64,000 nucleotides of DNA, taken from positions 178,346 through 242,345 of the forward strand of contig JACPYS010000049.1 in the NCBI GenBank assembly GCA_016195915.1, written 5' to 3'. The notes beneath the pieces are model-generated. The model searched no databases. It saw nothing but the letters and a program-made list of their open reading frames with translations, and had not been told where the DNA came from. The position numbers were made by a program, and so were the translations under genes. Every line of letters starts with the position of its first letter. Within the stretch, counting starts at the first letter, position 1. Shown here one piece after another: positions 1 to 8,278 of the stretch. Origin of the DNA: Betaproteobacteria bacterium. Its GTDB lineage: Bacteria; Pseudomonadota; Gammaproteobacteria; Burkholderiales; SG8-39.

Positions 1-2
1 GC

Positions 3-1208
3 ACGAAAATTGGAAAACGAAATGTCGTCACCGCCGCCGTCGCGAGCGTATTTCTCGCAGCGCCGACGACGCTCCTCGCGCAGTCGAGCGTGACAATCAG
101 CGGCAGGTTTACCGCGGAGCTCTCCAGCATCAAAATCAATAACGGCAATGCCACCCGGGTGGGCAGAACCAACGAAACCGCGCTGTCGGACAACACCTCG
201 TACATCAGATTCAACGTGGTCGAGGATCTGGGCGGCGGCCTTCAGGCGATCGGCCAGGTCGAGACGCGCAACCAGCTCGATACGGGATCGTTGGCGGCGA
301 CCGGCACCACTTACGTCGGATTGAGCAGCAAGAGCTGGGGATCTCTGAGGTTGGGCCGCGAAAATCTGCATTACTTCCACCGCGAAAGCGACATGTTCGC
401 GAAAGGCGGTTCGCTCAGAGGCGACAGCATCGGCATCCTCGCGTATGCGAACGGCGGCGCCACCGTGATTGCCAATGGCACCCGTACGCCGAATACCATC
501 GTGTGGGTGTCGCCGGACTGGAGCGGGTTCACCCTTAATGTGGGCCATTCGACCAACCCCGGGAATTCTCCCACCGAAGCCGATGTCGGTTCGCCGGTGC
601 GCAAAGGCCGGGCGTGGAATCTGAACCCGAACTACAAGGGCTCGAACTTCGAGGTGGGCTACAGCTACTGGGACGGGAAATCGGACGGAGCGTTCGCCGG
701 CCTTGGCGCCCCGGCCCTGCTGGCGGGAGCGCAGTTTGGTATCCCCGCAGGTCTTAACCAGCGCAGCCATCGCTATTACGGTTCCTACAAATGGGGCGGG
801 TTCAAGGCCGGCCTGGCGATCGACGATTCGAGGATACGTACGGTCACCGCCTTGGCGACGACCGAGATCAGCGACCGCACGGCATGGTCGGTTCCGCTGG
901 AGTACACGACCGGCCCCCACAGTGTCTACGCCGAATTCAGCCAGGCGAAACGGGACAAGGCCGCCCCGTTCTCGGGCCTCGACACGAAAGCCAACTTGTT
1001 CAGCCTGACTTACGTGTACAGCCTGTCCAAGCGCACCGCGGTGGGCGTGAACTACGCGAGATTGAACAACGGCAGCGCCGCGTTCTACAATCTGTACACG
1101 TCGCGCGTCGGCACGACGGATCCCCTGGGCGTCGCGTCGACGGGAGCGAATCCGAACAAGGGTGAAGATCCGCGCATCGTCGGGCTGTCGGTGTCGCACT
1201 ATTTCTAG
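3..1208 (+). CDS. Outer-membrane porin, 5' end outside the window
   Basis: Reading frame open from base 3. It first encodes a signal-peptide-like stretch (KRNVV, then a hydrophobic run ending LLAQ) and then the porin start SSVTISGRF, so the true start lies just left of the window and the internal GTG at 90 is not the start. The product has the composition of trimeric general-diffusion porins of betaproteobacteria: alternating aromatic and polar strands, many Gly/Asn turns, a long loop, and a C-terminal Phe (SVSHYF), the BAM recognition signal. It would form a 16-stranded outer-membrane barrel for small hydrophilic solutes. About 400 residues in the window, near full length. It is followed directly by a strong terminator and looks monocistronic at its 3' end. 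The porin call is firm; substrate preference cannot be read. Confidence 0.93.
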   Translation, partial: TKIGKRNVVTAAVASVFLAAPTTLLAQSSVTISGRFTAELSSIKINNGNATRVGRTNETALSDNTSYIRFNVVEDLGGGLQAIGQVETRNQLDTGSLAATGTTYVGLSSKSWGSLRLGRENLHYFHRESDMFAKGGSLRGDSIGILAYANGGATVIANGTRTPNTIVWVSPDWSGFTLNVGHSTNPGNSPTEADVGSPVRKGRAWNLNPNYKGSNFEVGYSYWDGKSDGAFAGLGAPALLAGAQFGIPAGLNQRSHRYYGSYKWGGFKAGLAIDDSRIRTVTALATTEISDRTAWSVPLEYTTGPHSVYAEFSQAKRDKAAPFSGLDTKANLFSLTYVYSLSKRTAVGVNYARLNNGSAAFYNLYTSRVGTTDPLGVASTGANPNKGEDPRIVGLSVSHYF

Positions 1209-1250
1209 AGGCTCGAGCGCACCTAGATGAAGAGACCGCGGTCCGCACCA

Positions 1251-1276
1251 CGCCCGGCGGTAACGCCGGGCGTTTT
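1251..1276 (+). terminator. Rho-independent terminator of the porin gene
   Basis: Perfect 9-bp inverted repeat CGCCCGGCG / CGCCGGGCG around a GTAA tetraloop, followed by TTTT, starting 43 bases after the porin stop codon. Seen directly in the sequence. Confidence 0.93.
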
Positions 1277-1284
1277 CTGAGGAG

Positions 1285-1650
1285 TTGTGGTTGATCGATG
1301 AGTCCCGTACCGCAACGTGGGAGATCTCCGACGAATTTTGGTCGCGCGTCGAGCCATTGTTGCCGCCGGCGCCAGGGAGAGACGAGACGCGGCGATACGC
1401 GGGGGGAGCGGGCAGGGGTCGAAAGCGCAAGGATCCGCGAACGGTATTCACGGCGATCGTGTACGTCCTGCGCACGGGTTGCCAATGGAAAGCGTTGCCG
1501 GCGGAGCGTTTCGGTAGCGCCAGCGCGATCCACAAACGATTTCTCGAATGGGAGAAGGCGGGAGTGTTCGTCCGACTCGGGCAGGCTGGTCTGGCCGAGT
1601 ACGACGATTTGCTTTCGCAAGGCGCGGGGCGGGACAAGTATTATTCTGGG
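1285..1650 (+). pseudogene. IS5-family transposase, 5' fragment
   Basis: The first about 115 codons match the N-terminal (DUF4096-like) part of IS5/IS427-group transposases. Visible features are the EISDEFWSRVEPLLPP opening, the basic GRKRKDPRTVF segment and TGCQWKALP, followed by a FLEW element and the AEYDDL segment. Similarity stops near base 1640 and the DDE catalytic domain is absent. The frame then runs into the promoter and leader of the next gene until 1737. No terminal inverted repeats were found. The start used is a TTG at 1285; the exact edge of the relic is uncertain. Confidence 0.75.
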
Positions 1651-1732
1651 ATAAGTCCTCAGCCGTTTCGCCGGCTTCGGGCCGCCCGGGTCTACCGCTT
1701 TCGGTATCCAGACGCCAGGAAACGCTCACCCG

Positions 1733-1764
1733 TGTAAGTTCCAGTCGCTTCGCGCGGTCCTATT
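1733..1764 (+). promoter_or_regulatory. Putative ECF-type promoter (TGTAAG-N18-GTCCTA)
   Basis: TGTAAG at 1733-1738 and GTCCTATT at 1757-1764 are separated by exactly 18 bases. The same arrangement occurs upstream of the ECF sigma gene near 39.6 kb, of the NPCAAK peptide, of cyclase 1 and at 8062. It lies about 90 bases upstream of the small lipoprotein gene at 1852, leaving a long untranslated leader. Assignment to an ECF sigma factor is inference from the shared pattern. Confidence 0.6.
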
Positions 1765-1851
1765 CGTCAAGAGCGCTCTCCATGTGCCGCAACCGCACCT
1801 TGATCGCGCGCGCGGTGTCGCCCTCGAACGTCAACCGATAGGAGATTCGCA

Positions 1852-1998
1852 ATGAGCGAAATAATGTCGAAGATCGCCGCAGTGCTACTGATTGGCTCGG
1901 CTCTCGCGGGATGCGCGGCGACGGGCCCGTACTCATCGGACCGTAACTACGGTTTAACGGGTGAACTCAGGCCTATTGCCGGGGAAGAAAAGAAATAA
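1852..1998 (+). CDS. Small lipoprotein, 48 residues
   Basis: A short complete reading frame preceded by GGAGAT eight bases before the ATG. The product begins MSEIMSKIAAVLLIGSALAGC, a lysine-containing n-region, a hydrophobic core and a lipobox (LAGC) with the modified Cys at residue 21. Only 27 residues follow (ATGPYSSDRNY onward, ending GEEKK). It should be a peripheral envelope lipoprotein; Ala after Cys does not signal inner-membrane retention, so outer-membrane localisation is likely. It resembles entericidin-size lipoproteins, but I do not recognise the family. Its promoter and leader (about 1711-1860) are duplicated, with decay, at 8041-8185. Expression is probably ECF-controlled. Confidence 0.7.
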   Translation: MSEIMSKIAAVLLIGSALAGCAATGPYSSDRNYGLTGELRPIAGEEKK

Positions 1999-2055
1999 TA
2001 GGTACCGGAGACGGCCCGTTAATTAGCGGACCCGCGGCTGCGGCAACGGCTCGCA

Positions 2056-2212
2056 ATGCGCGCCCGCTGCGGCAGCAATACCGGCAAGCTTGTCTCCGGC
2101 GCGGTCGGCGCGAAGGACAGCAGGCTTCTGTACGCAGGACACGCGTTTTCGTTTGAGCGTGTGGGAGAGGTCGTGGTTCGCGGTCCCAGCGAGCCGACGA
2201 CAGTCGCTGGCG
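2056..2212 (+). pseudogene. Class III nucleotide cyclase relic with internal deletion
   Basis: This segment encodes a piece closely similar to the C-terminal catalytic part of cyclase 1 (6683-8026): SGAVGAKD, then LLY, then HAFSFER and VVRGPSEPTT. About 35 residues present in cyclase 1 between LLY and HAFSFER (the dimer and purine-binding helix region) are missing, and a short insertion disturbs the AKDRLLY motif. It cannot encode an active enzyme. It lies downstream of the lipoprotein copy, whereas the intact cyclase 1 lies upstream of the duplicated leader at 8.06 kb, so the two regions are rearranged copies of one module. Confidence 0.8.
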
Positions 2213-2221
2213 CGCGGGCTC

Positions 2222-2575
2222 GTCATGGGTCTGCTGGGTGTTGCCGCCACCTTCCTCGGCTCCGCATTCTTCGGATTCCAGCGTGTTGTATGGCTCGTTT
2301 TCGGCGTCGCTTATGCTTGGTCTTCTCGGCACCGCTGCGGCCGGGGGCGCTTCGGGCAGCGGGCTCGCGTCAGGCTTCGTTTCGCTCGCGCTGTTCGGCT
2401 TCGCGCTGTCGGCGCCGTTCGTCGCGGCGGTCCCGATTCCGCGCGCCGATCGCGCGCTCGACTGGCTGGCCGGCTCGGGACGCAGCGCGCCGGTGTGGAC
2501 CGGCCTCGTGCTGATGGCACTCGGCGTGTGGTCGGCGTGGTTCGGACTCGTTGTTTCGATCGAACCACCGCGCTG
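2222..2575 (+). pseudogene. CcdA-like membrane protein relic (copy of the 20.0-20.7 kb gene)
   Basis: Two reading frames together resemble the CcdA-like protein encoded at 20035-20706. The frame through 2222-2330 gives GLLGVAATFLGSAFFGFQ, matching its TM segment GLLGAFAAFIGSMFLGVQ. A second frame from about 2310 gives AAAGGASG, SLALFGFALS, ALDWLAG and a VSIEPPR ending, matching AAGGASG, SLALFGFALS and FVSIK. A middle section containing the PACAGP cysteine motif is deleted and the two halves are out of frame. No intact start exists. Bases 2576-2710 continue open (ending SGWVYVRA) but I recognise nothing in them. Confidence 0.82.
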
Positions 2576-2736
2576 AGCGGCGCCGCGATCGTCCGTGCTC
2601 CGCGCATCAGCGCGCCGGTGGAACTTCTGCCGGGAACGACGGTCGCACCCTCTGCGCTCGAGCAGGTGGTCAAGCGGCTGCAGAGCGGTTGGGTCTACGT
2701 GCGAGCTTGAGTCATTTGAGGAAAAGGAAAATTCCG

Positions 2737-3117
2737 ATGAAACTGATTACCGTTCTTGCCGCAATCGTTCTTTCGCTTGCCGCCTCCGTCGCGTCCGCTC
2801 TCGAGATCAAGTCTTACTCACCCGAGCTGCTGGCCACGGCCCAGGCCGCGGGCAAGCCGGTCGCGTTGCATTTCCACGCGGACTGGTGTCCGACCTGCCG
2901 CGCGCAGGAGGACGTCTTCAACACCCTGGAATCGGACCGCGGGTTCGCCATGACCCTGCTGGTGGCCGACTACGACAAGGAGCGCGAGCTGAAGCGAAAG
3001 CTGAACGTCCGCTCCCAGTCGACGCTGATCGTGTACCGCGGCAAGATCGAAAAGGCCCGCCTCGCGGGCGAAACGTCCGCGGAGAAGCTCAAGGCGGCGC
3101 TGCGTTCGGCGCTGTAA
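2737..3117 (+). CDS. Periplasmic thioredoxin-fold protein (CPTC)
   Basis: 126 residues. The ATG at 2737 follows a GAGGAAAAGGA ribosome-binding site and opens a classical signal peptide (MKLITVLAAIVLSLAASVASA). The mature part is a thioredoxin domain with the active-site motif WCPTC (Cys51, Cys54) and a later strand-helix unit RSQSTLIVYRG, in which the family's cis-Pro is replaced by Ser/Gln. It resembles thioredoxin-like domains that act with CcdA/DsbD to move reducing power in the periplasm. The next gene, 13 bases on, is ccdA, and the one after carries a DsbD-alpha-like tail, so it probably plays the DsbD-gamma role. A longer upstream reading frame exists but lacks a signal sequence. Confidence 0.9.
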   Translation: MKLITVLAAIVLSLAASVASALEIKSYSPELLATAQAAGKPVALHFHADWCPTCRAQEDVFNTLESDRGFAMTLLVADYDKERELKRKLNVRSQSTLIVYRGKIEKARLAGETSAEKLKAALRSAL

Positions 3118-3130
3118 GAAAGAAGCGCAC

Positions 3131-3865
3131 GTGGAGTCCTCGCTCTCGCTCGCGCAACTCGGGCTGAGTCTCGCGGCCGGCAGCCTGACCACGCTCTCGC
3201 CGTGCGTTTTCCCGCTCCTGCCGCTGGTGGTGGGCGGCGCGGTGCAGGCCAACCCCTGGTCGCCGGTGGCGATGGGCGCGGGCATGGCCGCCTCGTTCGC
3301 GCTGATCGGGATGGTGCTCGGGGCGTTCGGCGCGGCGCTCGGAATCGACGGTGATACGGTGCGGATTGGCGGCGCCTGGATGCTCATCGCCTTCTCGGTG
3401 GTGATGTTGGTGCCGCGGTTCAGCGCCCGCTTTACCACGTGGATGACGCCAATCGCATCATCCGCGAACGCGGTCTCGGCGCGCCTGGACCGCGGCTCGA
3501 TTGCGGGTGCGCTGGCGCTGGGCGGCGTGCTCGGGCTGGTGTGGAGCCCCTGTTCCGGCCCGTTGCTCGGTGCTGCGCTGACGCTCGTCGCGACCGAGGG
3601 CGGGGCCGGGAACGGAGCGCTAGTGCTCGGGCTGTTCGGGATCGGCGCAGCGGTTCCGCTGGTGGCGGTGGCGTACGCTTCGCGCCGCGGGTTCGCCGTC
3701 GCCCGTACCTGGGTGCTCGATCACATCGCGGGCATCAAGAGCGCATTCGGCGTGCTGATCGGCGCGCTGGGCGTGGCGATCCTTACTGGCGGCGATAAAT
3801 GGCTCGAAGCGAGGATCGTCGATATTCTGCCGGACGCGTGGGTAACGCTGACTACCCGCTTCTGA
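3131..3865 (+). CDS. ccdA: CcdA-family transmembrane thiol:disulfide transporter
   Basis: 244 residues, mostly membrane-spanning, with the two hallmark cysteine motifs [11 protein letters not shown] (Cys25) and [10 protein letters not shown] (near residue 141). In DsbD-beta/CcdA these lie in TM1 and TM4 and pass electrons from cytoplasmic thioredoxin to periplasmic partners. Start is a GTG with only a weak purine-rich sequence before it, 13 bases after the thioredoxin gene. The 3' end overlaps the next gene by 67 bases if that gene starts at 3799. The product should supply reductant to the upstream thioredoxin and to the downstream DsbD-alpha-like domain. Use in cytochrome c maturation is also possible; several cytochromes are encoded elsewhere in the window. 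Confidence 0.93.
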   Translation: MESSLSLAQLGLSLAAGSLTTLSPCVFPLLPLVVGGAVQANPWSPVAMGAGMAASFALIGMVLGAFGAALGIDGDTVRIGGAWMLIAFSVVMLVPRFSARFTTWMTPIASSANAVSARLDRGSIAGALALGGVLGLVWSPCSGPLLGAALTLVATEGGAGNGALVLGLFGIGAAVPLVAVAYASRRGFAVARTWVLDHIAGIKSAFGVLIGALGVAILTGGDKWLEARIVDILPDAWVTLTTRF

Positions 3866-6216
3866 ACATCGCGCGGCTGGTCGTCGCGATCATCGCGCTG
3901 TCCGGGTCCGGCGTGGCGCCCGGCGCCGGCCCGGATTCGGTGCGCGCGGGCGGTCCCAACCGTCTCATTGACTCGGGTTCGCCCTACCTGCTGCAGCATG
4001 CGCATAACCCCGTGGATTGGTACCCGTGGGGCGATGAAGCGCTGCAACGCGCGAAGCGCGAGAACAAGCCGATCTTCCTTTCGGTCGGCTACAGCTCGTG
4101 CTACTGGTGCCACGTCGCGAACCGGACCCTTTACTCGAACCCCGAGATCGCGGCGCTGATGAACCAGTGGTTCGTGAACGTCAAGGTGGATCGCGAGCAG
4201 CGCCCCGACATCGACGCCATCTACATGCGCGCCACGCAGCTCACCACCGGGCGCGGGGGGTGGCCGAACAACGTCTTCCTCACTCCGGAGGCAAAGCCAT
4301 TTTTCGGCGGCAGCTACTTCCCGCCCGCCGATGACGACTTCGGCCGTCCGGGTTTCGTCACGATCCTGCGTGCCATCCACGAAACCTGGGAAGCCCGCGG
4401 CGACGAAATCCGCGCCCAAGCGGATCGGCTGCTTGCGGCGATGGGGAGCACATTGGACGCAGGCCGGACCGGGTCGGACATCGTGCGTCCCCAAGCGTGG
4501 TTGCGAGGAGCGAAACGCCAGGCAATGGATCGTTTCGACGCTGCGCACGGCGGCTTTCCCTTCGCGGGGAGCGAGTCGCAGTTTCCGCAGGAGCCGCTGC
4601 TCGGGATGTTGGCCGCCGCGCAACGTACCAGCCCCGACCCGGGGGCGCACGCCAAGCTCACCGCGACGCTCGATGCGATCGCGCTCGGAGCGCTGCACGA
4701 TCACGTCGGAGGCGGGTTCCACCGCTACAGTGTCGATCGCGCCTGGTCGGTTCCGCACTTCGAGAAAATGCTCTACAACAACGCACAGTTGCTCAAGCTG
4801 TACGCGGACGCCTGGCGCGTGACGCGCAAGCCGCTCTACCGGCAGGTGGCGACCGACACCGCCCAATACCTCGAGCAGCGCGTGAGCGCGCCGGACGGCG
4901 GTTTTTATACCGCCGAGGATGCCGAGGTCGGCGGGCATGAAGGCGCGAGCTATCTATTGAGCCGGGCCGAGATCGAGGCCGCACTCGGCGCTGAAGGCGC
5001 GAAGCGGCTGCTCGAGCGTTACAGTCTTACCCCGCTCCCGGCGCCGCGCGCGTCGGCGTTCGCGCAGGAGGACGAACGCGGCGTCCTCCGGCCGCGTCTG
5101 CTGCCGGCTTCTGCGGCACGGCTCGCCGACATCCTTTCGCGGACCGCGCCGCTGCGCGCGCGGCTGCTCGACGCGCGCAACTCGCGGCCCCAGCCGGCGC
5201 GGGACGAAAAGATGATCGTCGCCCTGAACGGCCTCACCATCGAGGCGCTCGCGACCGCCGGCCGTTCGCTCGGCGAGCCCGGGTATGTGCGGCTTGCGCA
5301 GCGCGCCGCGGATCGGCTCTGGGCGCTTGCCTACGATCCGCGCACACGCAGCTTGCGGCACGAGGTCTTTCGCGGGCGCGCGCAAGGCGAGGCGTTTCTC
5401 GACGACTACGCCCTGCTCGCCGCAGGCTTTCTCGCGCTCGCCGATGCGACCCGCGATCGCGCCTGGCGCGAACGCGCCGCGCAGCTTGCCGACGACATGC
5501 TCAGGCGATTCGCGCGCGAGGACGGCAGCCTCTCGACCGCGCCCGCGGATAGCGCGCTGGTGATGGCCCCCGTCGACAGCGGCGACAGCGCCTATCCGTC
5601 GGGGACGTCTGCCGCGGTCGCGCTGCTCCTGCGGTTGCGCGCCGCCGGTGGTCCGGAGCGCTATCGCGCGGCGGCGACGCTGGTCATGACGAGCGTTCGC
5701 GCACGCGTCGACGCGCAGCCTGACGCCTGGCCGATACTCGTTGCAGCGGCCGCGTTGACGCCGAATCCCGGCGTGGCGCCAGTTCCGAAGGTGCTACCAG
5801 TCCAGGTCGCAGCGGCCGCCGCTGGGTTTCCCGATACCGCCGCGCACGTCAAGGTCACAGCGCGCGTGCGCAGCGCACTGGAGCGCGACGAAATCGTTGT
5901 CACGGTGAAAATCGCCGCCGGCTATCACGTAAACGCGAACCCGGCGTCGTTCGATTACCTCATCCCCACCGCCGTGTCCTTCGACGGCTTGGCCCCCTCA
6001 CGCATCGTCTATCCGGCGCCGAAAATGATTCACCAGGCGTTCGCGCGCGCGGGAATCAAGGTATACGAGGGGAACGTGGCGGTCGTCGCCCAGGTGCCGA
6101 AGGGCTCGCTCGCACGTAGCAAGGCTCTTACGGGCGCCGTGAGCGCACAGGCCTGCAACGACGAAGTGTGCCTGCCGCCAGCGAAGCTGCCGCTGCACGT
6201 GCGCGCTACCCGATGA
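3799..6216 (+). CDS. DUF255 thioredoxin / six-hairpin protein with C-terminal DsbD-alpha-like domain
   Basis: 805 residues. After a hydrophobic N-terminus (about 18-40, probably a signal peptide) comes a DUF255 thioredoxin-like domain: [14 protein letters not shown], then CYWCH (Cys101, Cys104), [10 protein letters not shown] and [11 protein letters not shown]. The middle, to about residue 640, is the six-hairpin-like part of the YyaL/SPATA20 family ([23 protein letters not shown]). The last about 120 residues differ from that family: [11 protein letters not shown], then YEG and finally CNDEVCLPP (Cys786, Cys791), which resembles the DsbD N-terminal (alpha) domain. With thioredoxin and CcdA upstream this gives all three DsbD parts. 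ATG 3799 overlaps ccdA; an in-frame GTG at 3838 would give a shorter, more typical signal peptide and may be the true start. Confidence 0.88.
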   Translation: MARSEDRRYSAGRVGNADYPLLNIARLVVAIIALSGSGVAPGAGPDSVRAGGPNRLIDSGSPYLLQHAHNPVDWYPWGDEALQRAKRENKPIFLSVGYSSCYWCHVANRTLYSNPEIAALMNQWFVNVKVDREQRPDIDAIYMRATQLTTGRGGWPNNVFLTPEAKPFFGGSYFPPADDDFGRPGFVTILRAIHETWEARGDEIRAQADRLLAAMGSTLDAGRTGSDIVRPQAWLRGAKRQAMDRFDAAHGGFPFAGSESQFPQEPLLGMLAAAQRTSPDPGAHAKLTATLDAIALGALHDHVGGGFHRYSVDRAWSVPHFEKMLYNNAQLLKLYADAWRVTRKPLYRQVATDTAQYLEQRVSAPDGGFYTAEDAEVGGHEGASYLLSRAEIEAALGAEGAKRLLERYSLTPLPAPRASAFAQEDERGVLRPRLLPASAARLADILSRTAPLRARLLDARNSRPQPARDEKMIVALNGLTIEALATAGRSLGEPGYVRLAQRAADRLWALAYDPRTRSLRHEVFRGRAQGEAFLDDYALLAAGFLALADATRDRAWRERAAQLADDMLRRFAREDGSLSTAPADSALVMAPVDSGDSAYPSGTSAAVALLLRLRAAGGPERYRAAATLVMTSVRARVDAQPDAWPILVAAAALTPNPGVAPVPKVLPVQVAAAAAGFPDTAAHVKVTARVRSALERDEIVVTVKIAAGYHVNANPASFDYLIPTAVSFDGLAPSRIVYPAPKMIHQAFARAGIKVYEGNVAVVAQVPKGSLARSKALTGAVSAQACNDEVCLPPAKLPLHVRATR

Positions 6217-6250
6217 ACGCCCGGACGGTGTTCACCGCATTGTTCCTTAG

Positions 6251-6532
6251 CATTTCTGCGCCTCGTGCAATCGCGTGCGGCTAAGCGCAGACGGCAGCTT
6301 GCTGCTATGCCTCGGCAACGAGCAAGGTACCGACCTGCGGGCGCTTCTCAGGGCTGGGCGAGGCGAAAGCGACCTGTGCGCCGCGATCAGCGAAGCGATC
6401 CGCGCCAAGCCCTGGATGCACGAGTTCGGCGCCAAGCCACGCAAGGTAACGCGCATCACGGCGCAAACCGGCGGCTGGAACGGCGCTCGACTCGCTTCCA
6501 CCGCAGCAGGATCGGCCCGAGCACGGCACTGA
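6251..6532 (+). pseudogene. moaA: moaA 3' fragment (molybdenum cofactor radical SAM enzyme)
   Basis: Read from base 6251 the frame gives HFCASCNRVRLSADG, then LLLCLG and GTDLRALLRAG, ending near KPWMHEFG and TGG. This is the C-terminal part of MoaA, including the second 4Fe-4S cluster motif (Cys-x2-Cys-x13-Cys). The radical SAM domain with its CxxxCxxC is missing; the match begins abruptly 35 bases after the DUF255 gene stops, with an in-frame stop just upstream. The usual MoaA ending (two glycines) is present, but the frame reads through to 6530. It is a deletion relic with no function expected. Confidence 0.85.
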
Positions 6533-6620
6533 CCGCAACTCGAAGCAGCACGCGAGTACCTATTACACGACGGCCATGACCGGCCAGGATGATCGTCGCG
6601 CGCCAGAGGCCGCTGCTCCT

Positions 6621-6652
6621 TGTAAGTTTTCACGCGTCGCGCGTGTCTTCTA
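6621..6652 (+). promoter_or_regulatory. Putative ECF-type promoter of cyclase 1 (TGTAAG-N18-GTCTTC)
   Basis: TGTAAG at 6621-6626, 18 bases, then GTCTTCTA at 6645-6652, about 30 bases before the start of cyclase 1. Same geometry as the elements at 1733, 8062, 39564 and (minus) 39495. Confidence 0.55.
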
Positions 6653-6682
6653 ATAGATCAGTTCTCTTGATGAGGCGCACAG

Positions 6683-8026
6683 GTGTGGCACCGAAGTCTG
6701 ACGTATGCGCTCGGCGAGCGGCCGCGAACCTCTCCGCCGGAGCGCGTGCGCGCCCTCATCGACGAGCAGCAGGTCCAGAGCGAAATTCTGATCGGCTGGG
6801 TCCAGTTCGCACTGGTCGCATTCTTCCTCGTGCTGTATGTCCTCGCGCCCAAGACTTCGGCCGGCACCCGGTTCCTGCCGGTGCCGTGGGTGCTCGGCGC
6901 ATTCCTCGTGGCCACCTGCGTGCGCCTCGTCTTTGCCCACCGCCGGATGCTGGGGCCGGTGCTGCTCCTCGCGGGTGTCTGCATCGACATGGCGATGCTG
7001 ATGGGACTGATCTGGAGCTTCCACCTGCAGTACGAGCAGCCGGCGCCGTTCTATCTCAAGGCGCCGACCATGCTCTACGTGTTCATTTTCATCGCGCTGC
7101 GGTCGCTGCGCTTCGAGCCGCTTTACGTGATCGCCGCGGGAATCGCGGCCGCCGGCGGCTGGCTCACGTTGCTCGCGTATGCGGCTCTGTCTGAAGAGAC
7201 CAAGGTCACCCGCGACTACGTGCAATACATGACCTCGAACACCGTTCTCATCGGCGCCGAGATCGACAAGGTGATTTCGATCCTCATGGTTACCGTTGTC
7301 CTGGCGCTGGGGCTGGTGCGCGCCCGGCGCGTCCTCTACCGCGCGGTCGCCGACAGCGTGCTCGCCCACGACCTGCAGCGCTTCGTCGCGCCCGAGGTCG
7401 CAGAACGCATCACACGGTCGGAGCGCGAGTTGCGGCCCGGCGACGCAGAGGTGCGAATGGCGTCGATTCTATTCACCGATATCGAGGGTTTTTCGACGAT
7501 CTCGGAAAAGCTGCGGCCGGAGGCCCTGGTTGCGTTGCTCAACGAATACTTCGCCGCGCTGACGGAGGTCATCGACCGCCATGGCGGCGTCATCACCCAG
7601 TTCCGCGGCGACGCCATGCTGATCACATTCAATACGGTTCGCGGGGACCGGGACCACGCCGCAAACGCGGTGCGTACCGCACTCGCGATCCAGGAGCTGA
7701 CCCGCGACCGCGCCTATGGCGAAGGCATCGCTATGCGCACCCGGTGCGGCATTAACACGGGCGAGGTCGTCTCCGGCGCGGTCGGCGCGAAGGACAGGCT
7801 CCTGTACACGGTGCACGGCGACGAAGTGAACGTCGCGGCGCGCCTCGAACAGCTCAACAAGAGCTACGGAACCTACGTGCTGGCGGCCGAGGGTACGGTG
7901 CGCGCCGCCAGCCACGCGTTTTCGTTCGAACGCGCGGGCGAGGTCATAGTTCGCGGTCGCAGCGCTCCGACGACGGTCTACACACCGGCCCGGGTAGCCG
8001 AAACAGCAAGCTCTCGACCCTTCTAA
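6683..8026 (+). CDS. Class III adenylate/guanylate cyclase with membrane N-terminus (cyclase 1)
   Basis: 447 residues. Residues about 30-215 contain six hydrophobic segments; the catalytic domain covers about 250-440. Metal-binding Asp residues are visible in ILFTDIEGFS and FRGDAMLITF, and the substrate/transition-state region in HGDEVNVAARLEQLN. It should make cAMP (or cGMP) at the inner membrane. The GTG start at 6683 is chosen because an in-frame stop lies at 6671 and GAGG precedes it. The putative ECF promoter at 6621 sits just upstream. It is a close relative of cyclase 4 (44864), sharing the N-terminal SEILIGWVQ and FYLKAPT segments, and of the relic at 2056. Confidence 0.92.
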   Translation: MWHRSLTYALGERPRTSPPERVRALIDEQQVQSEILIGWVQFALVAFFLVLYVLAPKTSAGTRFLPVPWVLGAFLVATCVRLVFAHRRMLGPVLLLAGVCIDMAMLMGLIWSFHLQYEQPAPFYLKAPTMLYVFIFIALRSLRFEPLYVIAAGIAAAGGWLTLLAYAALSEETKVTRDYVQYMTSNTVLIGAEIDKVISILMVTVVLALGLVRARRVLYRAVADSVLAHDLQRFVAPEVAERITRSERELRPGDAEVRMASILFTDIEGFSTISEKLRPEALVALLNEYFAALTEVIDRHGGVITQFRGDAMLITFNTVRGDRDHAANAVRTALAIQELTRDRAYGEGIAMRTRCGINTGEVVSGAVGAKDRLLYTVHGDEVNVAARLEQLNKSYGTYVLAAEGTVRAASHAFSFERAGEVIVRGRSAPTTVYTPARVAETASSRPF

Positions 8027-8040
8027 ATTTCGGTCTTGCG

Positions 8041-8185
8041 ACGCCGAGAAACGCTCACGCGTGTAAGTTTCCGTCGCTTCGAGCGGTCCTATTGGGGATC
8101 TCTATGCACCGCAAGCGCAGCTTGGTCGCGCGCAGTGTGCCGTCGAACGTCAATCAGATGGAGATTCACAGTGACCGAAACAAGA
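8041..8185 (+). repeat. Duplicated promoter-leader block (partner of 1711-1860)
   Basis: This block matches 1711-1860 over its length: AAACGCTCAC then CGTGTAAGTT, then TCGCTTCG and CGGTCCTATT, then a conserved leader (CTCTCCATG-like, GCCGCAAC/GCAAG, GATCGCGCGC), then GGAGATTC and a start codon followed by ACCGAAA / AGCGAAA. The copy upstream of the lipoprotein at 1852 is intact. Here the lipoprotein coding region is replaced by an anti-sigma-like fragment. It shows that promoter plus 5' leader moved as one unit. Confidence 0.82.
8062..8093 (+). promoter_or_regulatory. Putative ECF-type promoter in the duplicated leader (TGTAAG-N18-GTCCTA)
   Basis: TGTAAG at 8062-8067 and GTCCTATT at 8086-8093, 18 bases apart, as at 1733. 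The only following reading frame under its control is the 28-codon relic at 8171 and then the gene at 8279. Confidence 0.55.
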
Positions 8186-8257
8186 GTGTCGTATTGCTTT
8201 GGAAGCTGGAAGCGCGACGACGTTCTCGCGCTCGCCGGCATCGATTTCGATCGGTGA
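8171..8257 (+). pseudogene. Anti-sigma factor fragment fused to a duplicated leader
   Basis: A 28-codon frame from GTG 8171 (GGAGAT upstream) encodes SWKRDDVLALAGIDF near its end. The anti-sigma factor at 40128 has LWRQNDPLALAGIDF just after its membrane segment, so this appears to be a small piece of a paralogous anti-sigma gene joined to the start region of the lipoprotein copy. The frame stops directly afterwards. The match is short (about 15 residues) but falls behind the same promoter type that precedes the sigma gene. Confidence 0.5.
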
Positions 8258-8278
8258 TCTAGAATTTGTCGGTTAAGG

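Noticed and set aside
3113..3136. TGTAAG followed by GTCCTC between the thioredoxin and ccdA genes
   Set aside because: Spacing is 17 rather than 18 bases, and the GTC part lies within the first codons of ccdA, so it could not give a usable transcript start.
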